64,000 nt of DNA from Steromphala cineraria (lineage: Eukaryota > Mollusca > Gastropoda > Trochida > Trochidae). Position 1 is the first letter of the stretch; each line of letters starts with the position of its first letter. Both the position numbers and the translations under genes were made by a program. The stretch spans positions 61,158,880-61,222,879 of the forward strand of contig OU744731.1 in NCBI GenBank assembly GCA_916613615.1, in the 5' to 3' direction. Below the pieces are notes generated by a model. It saw only the letters and a list, made by a program, of their open reading frames with translations. It was not told where the DNA came from and searched no databases. This document shows positions 11,597-24,205 of the stretch, piece by piece.

Positions 11597-12690
11597 ACTC
11601 CTTGACTAGTGAGGATTATAAATTGTAGCTTTGGTTGCCCTGTGACCCCTAATAAAGGCATCAGGAACGTCCTTCAAATCTATTTTCATCTTCTTCTCCA
11701 GAAGTATAAGGCCTAGAAAACTAAAACTTGTCGCCTATATACTTAATTTTATGATTGGTGCTCCTGTGGCCTCTACAAAGGGGGAATCACATTGGTCACA
11801 CTCTACAACATATTAATTGATGATGAAGCCTGATGAGCTACAGAGCCAATGGCTCTATTTTTACATTATATATTTGAATTATTACTGCTCCATTTAGTTT
11901 AAATGCATTGTCTTTCAATTGGAACAATTCATTTTCATTTTCCTGACATCTCCTTATATTACCCCTAAAAATGTGCTACTGCCTCTTTAATGTATTCGAA
12001 TACGTTGATTTATGTTTTGCAATTTTGTTTATTTAAAGACTAAACTATATCAAATCCAATATAAATTAAAATCACATTAGATGCAAAAGTAATAAAGGTC
12101 ACTGATCTACTGTTTTGATAAATTTCAGTGTCGTATGAAGTGTGGGTAAATCAACAGTTAATCAAAGAAAAACAAAACATTGTTCATTAAGATTATACGT
12201 GTACATAAGTTATTAAAATCATCAAAAAGGGAAATTGTCTTTTGAAATATCTGTGGGATGGTCTAACTGGTTTTGAACGGTTATCTAAGAGAAAACTTAA
12301 ATTAAGAATATTTAATGAAATTTTGCCTGAACGTTAACCTGTGAGAGAGTGATTCTTGTTTATTCTTGTATACGTTAGTCATGTTTATGATGTGCTTTTT
12401 TAATTAAAAGTACTTTAATCAAGAATTTATTACATATCCAAATATTTTTCTCATTATATTTTAGGGGGCAAATCGTTGTTTTTCACAATATATGTAAAAA
12501 TTGATTTAGTTTTATATATTTCCTTTTCTTGCAACCGTTTATAGTGATTTCTCCTACATGTTCCTCGAATGACGTAACGACCATTGTTGATAATTGCCTT
12601 TTATATTTTCCACTACTAATTTTATTATACCCCCGCCTTACAGCTTAACCGGGGGTATATAGCGTTCATTCTTTCTGTCCGTCCGCCTGT
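11597..12690 (+). repeat. Continuation of interrupted repeat; first copy of ~1.06-kb duplication
   Basis: The end of the TAGCTCATC element split at 5374 runs to 11863. It is followed by the right half of a GGGGCAGTAGCACG-type element (11864-11996), AT-rich sequence, and the start of a CCCCCGC-family repeat at 12630. The segment 11598-12680 recurs at 13290-14360 (offset about 1696 bp). Confidence 0.85.
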
Positions 12691-12692
12691 AT

Positions 12693-14355
12693 TATGTATT
12701 ATTTTGATAGTGTCAGTAATCCCATAACACAAACAAGTTGTCCATAGTCAAAAGACAAAGTATGAAGATTCACTTAAAATCCATGGGAGGCAATTTTGTG
12801 TGAACACCTTTAATTCATTTTGTGTAAGAAAAAGGAATCGCATTGCTGATTTTTAGCTCATTTGGTTTGTAAGGCCCGATGGGCTTATGGCATGGCATGG
12901 TGTCCAGCGTCCGTCCGTCCGTCCATCCATCCGTAAACTTTGTGGAATTTCGACTTCTTCTCAAGAACCTTAAGGCCTAGAAAGCTGAAACTTTGTGTAC
13001 AGACTCCTAATCTAGTGAGGATTATAAATTGTAGGTTTGGTGGCCCTGTGACCCCTAATAAGGGCCACAGGGGCCACGCCCTAAAAGCCTATTTTCATCT
13101 TCTTCTCCAGAACCATGAGGCCTAGAAAGCTGAAACTTTTTGTACAGACTTCTTGGCTAGTGAAGATTATAAATTGTAGCTTTGGTGGCCCTGTGACCTC
13201 TAATAAGGGCCACAGTGGCCACGCCCTAAAAACCTATTGGCATCGTCTTCTCCAGAACCATGAGGCCTAGAAAGCTGAAACTGTGTGTACAGACTCCTTG
13301 ACTAGTGAGGATTATAAATTGTAGCTTTGGTTGCCCTGTGACCCCTAATAAAGGCATCAGGAACGTCCTTCAAATCTATTTTCATCTTCTTCTCCAGAAG
13401 TATAAGGCCTAGAAAACTAAAACTTGTCGCCTATATACTTAATTTTATGATGGGTGCTCCTGTGGCCTCTACAAAGGGGGAATCACATTGGTCACACTCT
13501 ACAACATATTAATTGATGATGAAGCCTGATGAGCTACAGAGCCAATGGCTCTATTTTTACATTATATATTTGAATTATTACTGCTCCATTTAGTTTAAAT
13601 GCATTGTCTTTCAATTGGAACAATTCATTTTCATTTTCCTGACATCTCCTTATATTACCCCTAAAAATGTGCTACTGCCTCTTTAATGTATTCGAATACG
13701 TTGATTTATGTTTTGCAATTTTGTTTATTTAAAGACTAAACTATATCAAATCCAATATAAATTAAAATCACATTAGATGCAAAAGTAATAAAGGTCACTG
13801 ATCTACTGTTTTGATAAATTTCAGTGTCGTATGAAGTGTGGGTAAATCAACAGTTAATCAAAGAAAAACAAAACATTGTTCATTAAGATTATACGTGTAC
13901 ATAAGTTATTAAAATCATCAAAAAGGGAAATTGTCTTTTGAAATATCTGTGGGATGGTCTAACTGGTTTTGAACGGTTATCTAAGAGAAAACTTAAATTA
14001 AGAATATTTAATGAAATTTTGCCTGAACGTTAACCTGTGAGAGAGTGATTCTTGTTTATTCTTGTATACGTTAGTCATGTTTATGATGTGCTTTTTTAAT
14101 TAAAAGTACTTTAATCAAGAATTTATTACATATCCAAATATTTTGTTCATTATATTTTAGGGGGCAAATCGTTGTTTTTCACAATATATGTAAAAATTGA
14201 TTTAGTTTTATATATTTCCTTTTCTTGCAACCGTTTATAGTGATTTCTCCTACATGTTCCTCGAATGACGTAACGACCATTGTTGATAATTGCCTTTTAT
14301 ATTTTCCACTACTAATTTTATTATACCCCCGCCTTACAGCGTCAGCGGGGGTATA
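12693..14355 (+). repeat. Further tandem copy of the duplicated block
   Basis: 12693-13287 is a third copy of the 3170-3770 / 4780-5373 sequence, including a TAGCTCATC element (12852-13558). 13290-14355 is the second copy of 11598-12680. Together with the earlier blocks this describes a local tandem expansion that the 6.2-kb element later split. Confidence 0.85.
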
Positions 14356-15695
14356 TAGCGTTCATTCTTTCTGTCCGTCCGCCTGTCCGTCCGTCCCAAA
14401 ACTTTGTGCGGAGCAAATCTCCAAAACTATGCATGCTAGCTTCATCAAACTTCAAACACACGTCAACCATGATCCCTAGTTGTGCCTTTTGAGAGTTAGA
14501 ACTATTTCTGAATTTTCATTTTTGCGGTTTCCATGGAAACGTGACTAAAAAATGACTCTAAGGGGAAGTCGTTTTGTGCCGGGCAGATTTCCAAAACTAT
14601 GCATGCTAGCTTCATCAAACTTCATACAGATGTCAACCATGATCCCTAGTTGTGCCTTTTGAGGGTTAGAACTATTTCTGAATTTTCATTTTTGCGGTTT
14701 CCATGGAAACGTGACTAAAAAGTGACTCTATGACCAAGTCTTTTGTCTGGATCATATCTCCCAAACTATTCATGCCAGCTTCACCAAACTTCATACACTT
14801 ATCAACCATGATCCCTAGATGTGCCTTTTGAGGGTTAGATCCACAATTTTAAAATATTTTTTGCGGTTTCCATGGAAACATGACTAAAACAATGACTCTA
14901 TGACCAAGTCCTTTGTCCGGGGCATATCTCAAAAATTATACATGCTAGGTTCACCAAACTTCATAAACTTATCAACCAAGATCCCTACATGTACCTTTTG
15001 ACGGTAAGACCAACAAATTATTAATTTTTTGTGCGGTTTCCATGGAAACATGACTAAAACAGTGACTCTATGACCAAGTCCTTATCCAGAGCATATCTCC
15101 AAAACTATACATGCTAGCTTCACCAAACTTCATACACTTATGAGCCATGATCCATAGATGTGCCTTTTGAAGGTTAGACCAACAAATTATTTTCATTTTT
15201 TGTAGTTTTCATGGACATATGACTAAAAAGTGATTCCATGATAAATTACTTTTTCCTGAACATATTTCCTGAAATATACATCTCAGCTTCACCAAATTTG
15301 CTACATATGTCAATCGTGATTGCTGGATATGCCTTGTAAGAGTTAAACAATATATATATGGATTTTCTTCTCTGTGGTTTCTTTGGAAAACATAACTTAC
15401 AAAGTGACTCCAAAAAAATAATTTTGTCCTCAGTGCATCTCGTAGAATATTCATGATAACTACCTCAAATTTAAAACAAAGATCAACTATTATCCCTAGA
15501 TGTACCCTTTTAATTGTAAAAGCTGTTAATGAATTTGGTATTGGGGTTTCAGTGGAAAGAAGACTTACACAATGACTTACTGTATACTCAACTATCATAC
15601 AACTTTAACCAATATTAATCAGTTTTACTATTTGAAATTCTTTGAACAAAGTGGGGAGCGGAGGTATGTGAGCTTTGCTCGCTTCTTCACTTGTG
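14322..15695 (+). mobile_element. CCCCCGC-family repeat with ~170-bp internal units
   Basis: It opens with TATACCCCCGCC ... GGCGGGGGTATATAGCG-like hairpin sequence and a GTCCGTCC run, then about seven units that each contain AACTATGCATGCTAGCTTCA, CAAACTTCATACA, CCATGATCCCTAG, GTGCCTTTTGAGGGTTAGA and GGTTTCCATGGAAAC, decaying to the right. It ends near GGAGCGGAGGTATGTGAGC. 58785-59577 is a related copy in the other direction. No transposase was seen. Confidence 0.75.
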
Positions 15696-16310
15696 TTTAT
15701 CTATCCTCCATCGGAGGCCATTATATGCACTTTAGTACGTTTTCCTTTCCTCCGATTGTCTTGTTTTCTTACATAGTTGTTAAGCAGTATATTCAAGAAA
15801 AACGTTCCACTGGCTGACGTCTTTGTGTATTAATTATTGATATCAACCTTCTTTTTTTTAAATTTTTTTTTAGATGATTTTTTTCTTATTTTGTGTGTTT
15901 TCATTACGACTCTTCTGAAATAAATCAATTTATGCATCATCTCTGTTTGTTGTCACCCACTTTAACGCAGAACGGGGGACTGTGTGTTCAACGGCTTCTG
16001 TCCGTACGTCCGTCGTTGCGTACGTGTCATCCGGACTCTTGTTAACTTGATATCTCATGAACTTTTGCACCCAATCTCTTCAAGTTTAGTCACAGCTTAC
16101 ATTTTGAAACAACGCAGATACCAATCACTTATGATGAACTTTACCTTATTTTCAAGGTTACCACGGCACTTTGACCACTTTTGAAACTCTTGTTTGCCCG
16201 ATTTCACATGAACTGTTGCCCAAATGTCTTCAAAGATGGTCAGTCTACATTACGTAGACACCAGATGATCAGTCTGATTAAAATCGACTGTGATTCGAGA
16301 GAAAAAGTGT
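15696..16310. other. Gap with a degraded CCGTCC-type repeat start
   Basis: 15965-16240 resembles the start of the same broad repeat class (CTTCTGTCCGTACGTCCGTC followed by 'ATATCTCATGAACTTTTGCA'). The rest is AT-rich without a gene. Confidence 0.5.
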
Positions 16311-16317
16311 AAAAATA

Positions 16318-16395
16318 TTATCTCTAGCGAGGTTCGAACCTCACCCAGCCTGGCTTTCCTCTCATTCACAGTCTGAAGGCACCCCCATTTTGTCA
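16318..16395 (-). repeat. tRNA-like SINE fragment
   Basis: The - strand reads GAGGTTCGAACCTC, a B-box-like element. The flanking text CAGCCTGGCTTTCCTCTCAT and AGTCTGAAG recurs at 40540-40600 with the same layout, so this is a dispersed repeat rather than a tRNA gene. Confidence 0.55.
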
Positions 16396-16429
16396 TGAAT
16401 GAGCAGGTGAATGGTTGAACATTAAGAAA

Positions 16430-16684
16430 AGAGTTCAGCATCAGATGGCAATATTTGAATAGGTTCAGCATCAGATGGCAATATTTGAATAGGTTCAGCA
16501 TCAGATGGCAATATTTGAATAGGTTCTGCATCAGATGGCAATATTTGAATAGGTTCTGAATCAGATGGCAATATTTGAATAGGTTCTGCATCAGATGGCA
16601 ATATTTGAATAGGTTCTGCATCAGATGGCAATATTTGAATAGGTTCAGCATCAGATGGCAATATTTGAATAGGTTCAGCATCAT
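16430..16684. repeat. 30-bp minisatellite, ~8.5 copies
   Basis: Exact 30-bp spacing of ATCAGATGGCAATATTTGAA with single-base variants (TTCAGCATC, TTCTGCATC, TTCTGAATC). Because 30 is a multiple of three, frames stay open across it on the - strand; these are not genes. Confidence 0.95.
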
Positions 16685-16699
16685 TGGTGGCAGTTTGTC

Positions 16700-17815
16700 A
16701 CCGGACAGGTTGATCCATTGTAGTGTTTGTTAATTTAAGCAATTTTAATTTAGATTTTAGTTCCACATTGAATATGGTATATTTCTAAAAAATATGACAG
16801 AAACCTTTTACTACGATATATAACTGTGTGTTAAACACTATATTTGTTATTAAAACAAAAAACTATTTTACTGACAAATTGGGAATAAATCGGGAAGGAA
16901 AGCATTTCTATATAATGCTTTGGTGTCAAAGACATGAGTCATTAAAACACATGATGTCAGATGGTTCATGTTCAAAACGGTTCCTTATTTCCTGGGGTTT
17001 TGCATTGGAAGTAACATCCATGAAAGACAATAGCTCGATAAGGACGTTTTCCTAGATTATGTGGAAAATATTCATAATTACAAAATATATGATTTTTCAA
17101 AACAAAACTTTTCAAAAAGTTTTTGAATCAACAACGCCATGTCGGGACATGTCCGCGTATTGTTATGAAAGAAAATTGACTTTTTGAGCTCTAAACTTTC
17201 AGAGTTGAATCAATTGACAATTTTCGCTGAGCTAATAGATGTGCTAATTTCAGTTATATTATATGTTCTGTAATTAGGAATTAATGATATTTCCATATAC
17301 TCTTCACTTCTTATTTTTAGTAGACAATTCGTTGTTTCCCTGTATCATGAAAGCCCCACTATTTTTTCTGATACAAAAAAAAAAAAATTTTGGGGCGCCC
17401 TTCTGTGTTCAGCGCTTTCAGATATTCAGTTAGATTTGTTCAGAAAGCATGGCGCTTAGAGCTATTCAATTCGCTATTTTTACCGACTGATACGCTTTTC
17501 TTTTGAAACGTTGTGTCAACATGAACTTGGATGACTGACCTTTCGATCATCGCTAAACTTAACTTAACCTAACAATAGAAAACTCTCTTCTCCAAATCGG
17601 CCGAAAACCGAATTCAACGCTCAAAGTGGTCAAAGCAAACTGAAGGATTCCGAAAATATTAATGGACCATCTTTGACTTGGTCACTGTCATCTTGTTTCT
17701 TATACACCAGGCATTTAAGATATTCACGTTATTCTCTTTCACAGGCAGCATGTCAAATATCACCCCTATATGCTAGTATAATTACTGACCATTCACAATT
17801 TTCTCGATTCTTCTT
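16700..17815. other. AT-rich intergenic DNA, nothing recognised
   Basis: There is an A13 run near 17375 followed by TTTTGGGGCGCC, and only short open frames. No feature is supported. Confidence 0.5.
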
Positions 17816-17816
17816 A

Positions 17817-18177
17817 GAGGGGCAGTAGCACGTTTTTAGGGAAAATATATGGTGATGTCAGGAAAATGAAAATTGATGGCTCCAATTGAAAGACAATGTA
17901 TCTAAACTAAATGAAGCAGTATTAATTCAAATACATAATGTAAACTTTAGCCATGCGATTCCTTTTTCTAACACAAAATGAATTAAAGGTGTTCACAAAA
18001 AAATGGCCGCCCATGGATTTTATGTGAATTTTCATACTTTGTCCTTTGACGATTGATGATTGGTTAGTGTAATGAGATTTTTAACACTATCAAAATATTT
18101 CAATTAGCATCAACATACAATAATCAGTGAAATATCTAAAATATAAAATGATCAAAAACGTGCTACTGCCCCTTTAA
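17817..18177. mobile_element. GGGGCAGTAGCACG small inverted-repeat element (abutting pair, left)
   Basis: Ends are GAGGGGCAGTAGCACGTTTT and AAAACGTGCTACTGCCCCTT, inverted repeats of about 20 bp, with a total of about 360 bp and no coding capacity. Internal landmarks (ATGGCCGCCxATGGATTTTA, CTTTGTCCTxTGACTATGGA) are shared with the other copies in this window. Confidence 0.9.
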
Positions 18178-18536
18178 AGGGGCAGTAGCACGTTTTTATG
18201 GGGAATATTAGGTGATGTCAGGAAAATGAAAATTAATGGTTCCAATAGACAGAAAATGTATTTAAACTAAATGAAGCAGTACTAATTCAAATACAAAACG
18301 TAAAGTTTGGCCATGCGATTCCTTTTCTTACACAAAATGAATTAAAGGTGTTCACAAAAAATGTCCGTCAATGGATTTTATGTGAATCTCCATACTTTGT
18401 CCTCTGACTATGGATGATTGGCTTGTGGAATGTGATTTTTTACACTGTCAAATTAATACATTTAGCATTAACTTACAATTATCAGTAACAAATTTAAAAT
18501 ATAAAATTATCAAAAAACGTGCTACTGCCCCTTTAA
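18174..18536. mobile_element. GGGGCAGTAGCACG small inverted-repeat element (abutting pair, right)
   Basis: Second copy in the same orientation, sharing the central TTTAAA with the left copy (CTGCCCCTTTAAAGGGGCAG). The palindromic junction suggests insertion into the TTAA-like end of the first. Confidence 0.9.
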
Positions 18537-19869
18537 GGAGAGTTCTTTGATGTAGTTGATCAAGACGTTACTGAGAAGGTTAAAAAGGAATGCGGACAGA
18601 GAACAACCCTGGCGAAGACCACACTTGACGTCAAAACAATCACCGTATATTTCATAAGCTATATGTAGAACTTATTGAATGTTGACGACTGTCGGTTGAG
18701 AGCCAAATGTTTCTAAATATAAAATTTCAAAGTTCCTTTGGTAAATCATTATCTCCTCAGTCGATCAAGTCATAAAATGTTGATCTAGTCCTACAAATTA
18801 GCCGAGTTTTTTTAGCTTAATAGAGAAGAAATCTAGTTAGTTGTTAAATCAGCAACGCAGTTCAAAAATATTTATCACTGTTATACTTCATCTATTCAAA
18901 CACCTGTGACGAGATTCACCCTTTCCATGCGAGCAGTGTTTTCATTGGCTGAATTTGATCAACTGCCGGAAACCAGGGAAGGCTGGATCGACATTTTATG
19001 ACTTGATCAGGGAGAGATTGATGGTATATATTCGCATAACAAAACGCCGACCTATGGTGTATGCTATCAACGACGTCACACAGAGACAAGGTCTACGGTG
19101 GTCTAACGTAAGAACATGTTTTCAAAATTGTTTTATTCTGTGAGGTAGGCCATTGCTTTCAAATTGTTTAATTTTCAGAATTTATTGCTTGGGCATTCTC
19201 TCTCCACAGAGGCAGATAATGTCATGATATGTTGATACAGCCTCTGTTCTTTTATCCTTGTGTTTTGGCAGTTTCCCCTGGCGGAAAAATGCAACACAGT
19301 CCATTTCAATTTGACAATGCCTGGAAAGGATGGTTCATATCACAATGCGTTTGCCATGATTCAGTAGCAAAAATGATGATTTTAAAACAACTAACTTTGA
19401 TTGTCTCCAGTCAGGCATCTCCCATTCTATCCCATAAAGTCGGCGTAATGGAACAGAAGCTGTATCAACATTTCATGGCTTGAGCTGCCTCTGGGGGAGG
19501 AGAGAACGGTGCTAGGGTTCTTAGACCTTTTATGATCGGTGGGGATATAATTTTGTTTTTCGGTATTTTAATTTAAGAATTGCATTTTGCACCAAAGGGA
19601 CATGTATCGTCTTAAAACGAACCCTACGAACCCTAATGGTATATATATCGTTTTAGCGTTGTTTCTATGTGATACATTTCTTTGTTTTGTATTTAATGTA
19701 GATGGCGTGACATACGAAGTCCTGGATATCAAGTTAGTTTCAGACCATATATCAAATTCCGCTGCCTTCCGCCTTTGCTAGATACCTAGCTCATCCGTTA
19801 AGAGCTGGTTTTCACAAATATTCGGCATAATTTGCTTCGTTTTTCGCACATGGTAACAGATAAATTCTA
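18537..19869. other. Intergenic DNA, nothing firmly recognised
   Basis: Short open frames at 18955, 19229 and 19587 show no domain or splice pattern. No RNA gene was seen. Confidence 0.45.
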
Positions 19870-20094
19870 TTTAAAGGGGATCAACAACCTGGCTTGTGAA
19901 ACCTCATTGACCATCGTTAATGAGAGCGTCCAGACGGGTAAAGGGGGTCACATGACACAAACTTGGTACTGGCTGTCAGCTGTCAGCAGTTCGCAACCAA
20001 ATGATTTCGTCCCTACCGAGCATTTATTACTCTTTCGGGGTCTTGCTAATAAAACTCTGGAAGTTAAAAATTCAGGTTGCAGACTCCCTTTAAA
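19870..20094. mobile_element. TTTAAAGGG small inverted-repeat element, copy 1
   Basis: It begins TTTAAAGGGGATCAACAACC and ends GGTTGCAGACTCCCTTTAAA. A diverged copy in the same orientation lies at 52820-53043 (shared ACCATCGTTAATGAG, GGGGGTCACATGACACAAA, AAAACTCTGGAAGTTAAA). About 225 bp, non-coding. Confidence 0.8.
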
Positions 20095-20750
20095 ATGGTA
20101 TTATTTTTAATGCAGTTACAAATTAAGTTAAATGTGCTGACCGTTGACAGCTGTACTGTTACATGTTTGTTTTGGATCACACTGTCTACCGCTTTGTAGA
20201 GTCTGCACTTACAGTTTACTAAGCTAGCTATCAAAATAAAAAAAATAAAAAAGAAAATGGAGAAATGTATACCTGAAAACTTACAAAAAGTTACTTTAAC
20301 AAAACATGGAGATCGAAGAGAACATAACTTCAGTTGGCTTGCATCAACACATCTTTAAAGAAGAATCAGAGTTTGAGGAAGAAATTAAAACTGTAAAACT
20401 GAAATTTGAATTCGGAACCATAAACTGCCATCTGAAACAGACCGAGGGCAAACGATACCTACCAGAGGAGAACGGTAATGCAATCTGTGTAACTCGCCGG
20501 CTGTTGGCTATGAAAGGACTTCCTAGTTGATGTTTGAAGCTCCATCAGAAAAAAATATAACAAAGAAATTATGAAAATTGTTTAATTCAAAATCATTTAA
20601 TGATAATTCCGATCAATAAGATTTGTTCAAACAGTAAAACACGCCGCTAATGGCTGAAATATCGCCCAAGCGGCGTAAAACAATAACTCACTCACTTAAA
20701 CAGATATAAAATAATTTATTTCACATTCAATACAGACTAAAGGTGATATT
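20095..20750. other. Intergenic DNA, nothing firmly recognised
   Basis: An open frame at 20306-20530 (74 codons, starting MEIEENITS) has no family match that I can see and no clear splice partners. 20640-20700 has CGCCGCTAATGGCTGAAATA, a short string also echoed near 61790 in reverse. Confidence 0.4.
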
Positions 20751-20754
20751 CACT

Positions 20755-21975
20755 ATTTTTTTTTTCAAATCTTTTTTATTCATTTCAAGGTATACAAAGT
20801 CATCCTCAGTGGCAGAGAGCAAGATTTACAAGGATTGGAAATCACTGAATAGCACGAGTACAGGCAATTTGTAACAGTTTGATATTCTTTAGTGGAAATG
20901 GAACACTATATGTTTTCTAAGTATGTTATCACTTTGTTGGGCCATTTCTTCTGAAACTTCACAATTCTATTATTTTTTCTGGCTAAGTACTTTTCAACAA
21001 ATTAGATATTTTGAATATCTTTCAAAAATCTCGTAATATGTAAACTTCTGTTATTAACACTTGAAGTAAATATAAATCTTTTGCCCGCAAGTATGATATC
21101 ATTGACAAGATCATAACCAGGGTCAATTCCTAAGAGAATTGTGAAGTCAGAAAGAACACAGTCAATATCTAAAATGTTGTTAATAATAACTCTTAATTCA
21201 TTCCAGAATTTTTGTACACAATTACAAGAAATAAAAACATGGACAATATCTTCTGGTTCTGATTTACAGAATGTACAAATGTTTCTGTCAATTAACTTCA
21301 TTTTCAGCAATCTTTTTTAGTAAACACTATGTTATGGATAAACCTAAACTGGAAATCTAGAAGCTTGGCATCATTTGTACATTTACTGTAATTTGTGAAA
21401 ATAAAGTCCCAGGGTAATTTGACATTTACCACATTTTCCCACTTGTTACAAACATCAGGAAAACTGTCAGATTTTGTTAATTTGTCATAAAATATTCTAC
21501 AACCTTTTGTTTTTATAATGAGAGAATATATTGCTTCATTAATTACAAGGTTTTGATTCAAATAAGCATAATTTCCAATAGTATCCCTCCAAGCAACTGG
21601 AATATTGTTAATGACTCTATCATAGTCCAGGAATGTCCCTTTTACCGGATATCTGGCTTTAAAATCATCAAAAGGAAGTAATCCGTTTACATCACAAAGA
21701 TCTTGTATCCTTCTAATTCCGTTGTTGAACCAGCTTTTGATGAAAATTGATGAATCGCAGAATTGATGATTAAGCCAAAGTGGTTCAGCAAGAATTTTAG
21801 AAACTTCATTCCTTTCAACATTAAAAAGGCTTCTATATTTCTTCCATGATAAAAGAGCAGCTTTCCAGTAAGGGTTGTCAACTGTACAAAATTTATTAAG
21901 ATTTGACCCGACGAGGGCTTGGTAGCACTTGATTGCACAACAAACTGATTGTTACGAAAACACAAACCAATTAGG
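20755..21975 (-). mobile_element. Broken non-LTR retrotransposon (LINE), 3' end
   Basis: Three overlapping - strand frames (21965-21687, 21561-21304, 21310-21002) read as the C-terminal part of a LINE reverse-transcriptase polyprotein. The last carries a reverse-transcriptase zinc-binding pattern, C-x2-C then H-x4-C (CTFCKSEPEDIVHVFISC), followed by a typical F-W-N-E-L run. Frame breaks lie between the three pieces and there is no RT core or endonuclease, so it is a dead, 5'-truncated copy. The T-run at about 20755-20766 on the + strand is the expected A-tail at its 3' end. The clade (L1/Tx1-like) is inference. Confidence 0.8.
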
Positions 21976-22440
21976 ATTAACGTATTTGAGCTGTTAGTTT
22001 GTTTTCAATGTCATAGTATACAGTAACAACAAAAATGACACATATTACTTGGACTAAAGCTTGGATGAAATATAGAATTGTTGAAAACTGGCTTCGATCC
22101 TACATATAATATATAACCACATCGTTTGCTACAAATGCGTTCAGAAATGGAAGTGATAAAGAACAACAAGGGTGGTTTAAAGGTGTTGTACGAGGGTTAT
22201 TCCTAATAGATATTTTGTAGCTTATCAAAACCAAATAAAAATTAAAGAAAGATACTCTGTGTCACTTTAATGGTAGATATCTAATGGAGTGTATTTTTTA
22301 TTTGACATGATATAGTCTATATACATGAATATTTAATTCTTAAACATATACTGTTTCATTGCTCAAGGTAAGTATTATGATCTACGTATTCGGAATCAAT
22401 TCCCTGTTTTGGTTACAATGTCTGGAACGTCGTCTTTGAT
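21976..22440. other. Gap with a fragment of a GTGACACAGAGTA element
   Basis: 22205-22262 (ATTTTGTAGCTTATCAAAAC ... GATACTCTGTGTCACTTTAA) is the reversed end of the roughly 490-bp element found three times in the SLC23 gene. The remainder shows nothing. Confidence 0.65.
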
Positions 22441-24205
22441 AGTCATATCATTACATACAGTGTCCCAACAACACTTGTCACCACAATCATACCATTACAT
22501 TTCTTTATCCTAACATCACTTGTCACCACAATCATACCATTACATTACATTATCCTAACATCACTTGTCACCACAATCATACCATTACATTACATTATCC
22601 TAACATCACTTGTCATCACAAACATATCATTACATTACATTATCCTAACACTTGTCACCACAATCATATCATTACATTACATTACATTATCCTAACAACA
22701 CTTGTCATCACAAACATACCATTACTTTACATTATCATAACAACACTTGTCACCACAATCATATCATTACATCGTATTATCCCAACATCACTTGTCATCA
22801 CAATCATACCATTACATTACAGTATGCTAACAACTCTTGTCAACTCAATTATACCATTAATTACAGTATCCCAACATCACAATCATACCATTACATTACA
22901 TTATCCTAACAACACTTGTCATCACAATCATACCTTTACATTACATTATTCCAACACTACTTGTCATCACAATCATACCATTACATTACATTATTCTTAC
23001 AACACTTGTCATCACAAACATACCATTACTTTACATTATCATAACAACACTTGTCATCACAATCATATCATTACATCGTATTATCCCAACATCACTTGTC
23101 ATCACAATCATACCATTACATTACAGTATGCTAACAACACTTGTCAACAAAATTATACCATTACATTACAGTATCATAACATAACAATCATACCATTACA
23201 TTACATTATGCTAACAACACTTGTCACCACAATCATACCATTACATTACTTTATCCCAACAACACTTGTCACCACAATCATACCATTACATTACATTATC
23301 CTAACATCACTTGTCACCACAATCATACCATTACATTACATTATCCTAACATCACTTGTCATCACAAACATACCATTACTTTACATTATCATAACAACAC
23401 TTGTCATCACAATCATATCATTACATTACATTACATTATCCTAACAACACTTGTCATCACAAACATACCATTACTTTACATTATCATAACAACACTTGTC
23501 ACCACAATCATATCATTACATCGTATTATCCCAACATCACTTGTCATCACAATCATACCATTACATTACAGTATGCTAACAACTCTTGTCAACTCAATTA
23601 TACCATTAATTACAGTATCCCAACATCACAATCATACCATTACATTACATTATCCTAACAACACTTGTCATCACAATCATACCTTTACATTACATTATTC
23701 CAACACTACTTATCATCACAATCATACCATTACATTACATTATTCTTACAACACTTGTCATCACAAACATACCATTACTTTACATTATCATAACAACACT
23801 TGTCATCACAATCATATCATTACATCGTATTATCCCAACATCACTTGTCATCACAATCATACCATTACATTACAGTATGCTAACAACACTTGTCAACACA
23901 ATTATACCATTACATTACAGTATCATAACATAACAATCATACCATTACATTACATTATCCTAACAACACTTGTCATCACAGTCATACCTTTACATTACAT
24001 TATCCCAACACTACTTGTCATCACAATCATACCATTACATTCCATTATTCTTACAACACTTGTCATCACGATCATACCATTACATTACAGTATCCTAACA
24101 ACACTTGTCAACACAATTATACCATTACATTACAGTATCCTAACAACACTTGTCACCACAATCATTCCATTACATTACATTATCCCAACAATATTTATTT
24201 TTAAA
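22440..24205. repeat. Satellite array with ~43-bp units in a 749-bp higher-order repeat
   Basis: Units follow ATTATCCTAACAACACTTGT-CATCACAATCATACCATTAC with variants (ACATCA for ACAACA, CACC for CATC). A block starting near 22652 recurs at 23401 nearly base for base (offset 749 bp), so older variants were copied as a larger unit. The open frames here (up to 215 codons) translate the repeat and are not genes. Confidence 0.95.

Noticed and set aside
16250..16684. Repeat-protein-like frames of 144 and 79 codons
   Set aside because: Translations of the 30-bp minisatellite.
16430..16684. CRISPR-like array
   Set aside because: Units are contiguous without unique spacers, and the DNA is animal.
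20306..20530. 74-codon acidic/basic frame
   Set aside because: Starts with a plausible ATG but has no recognised family, splice partner or conservation evidence within the window.
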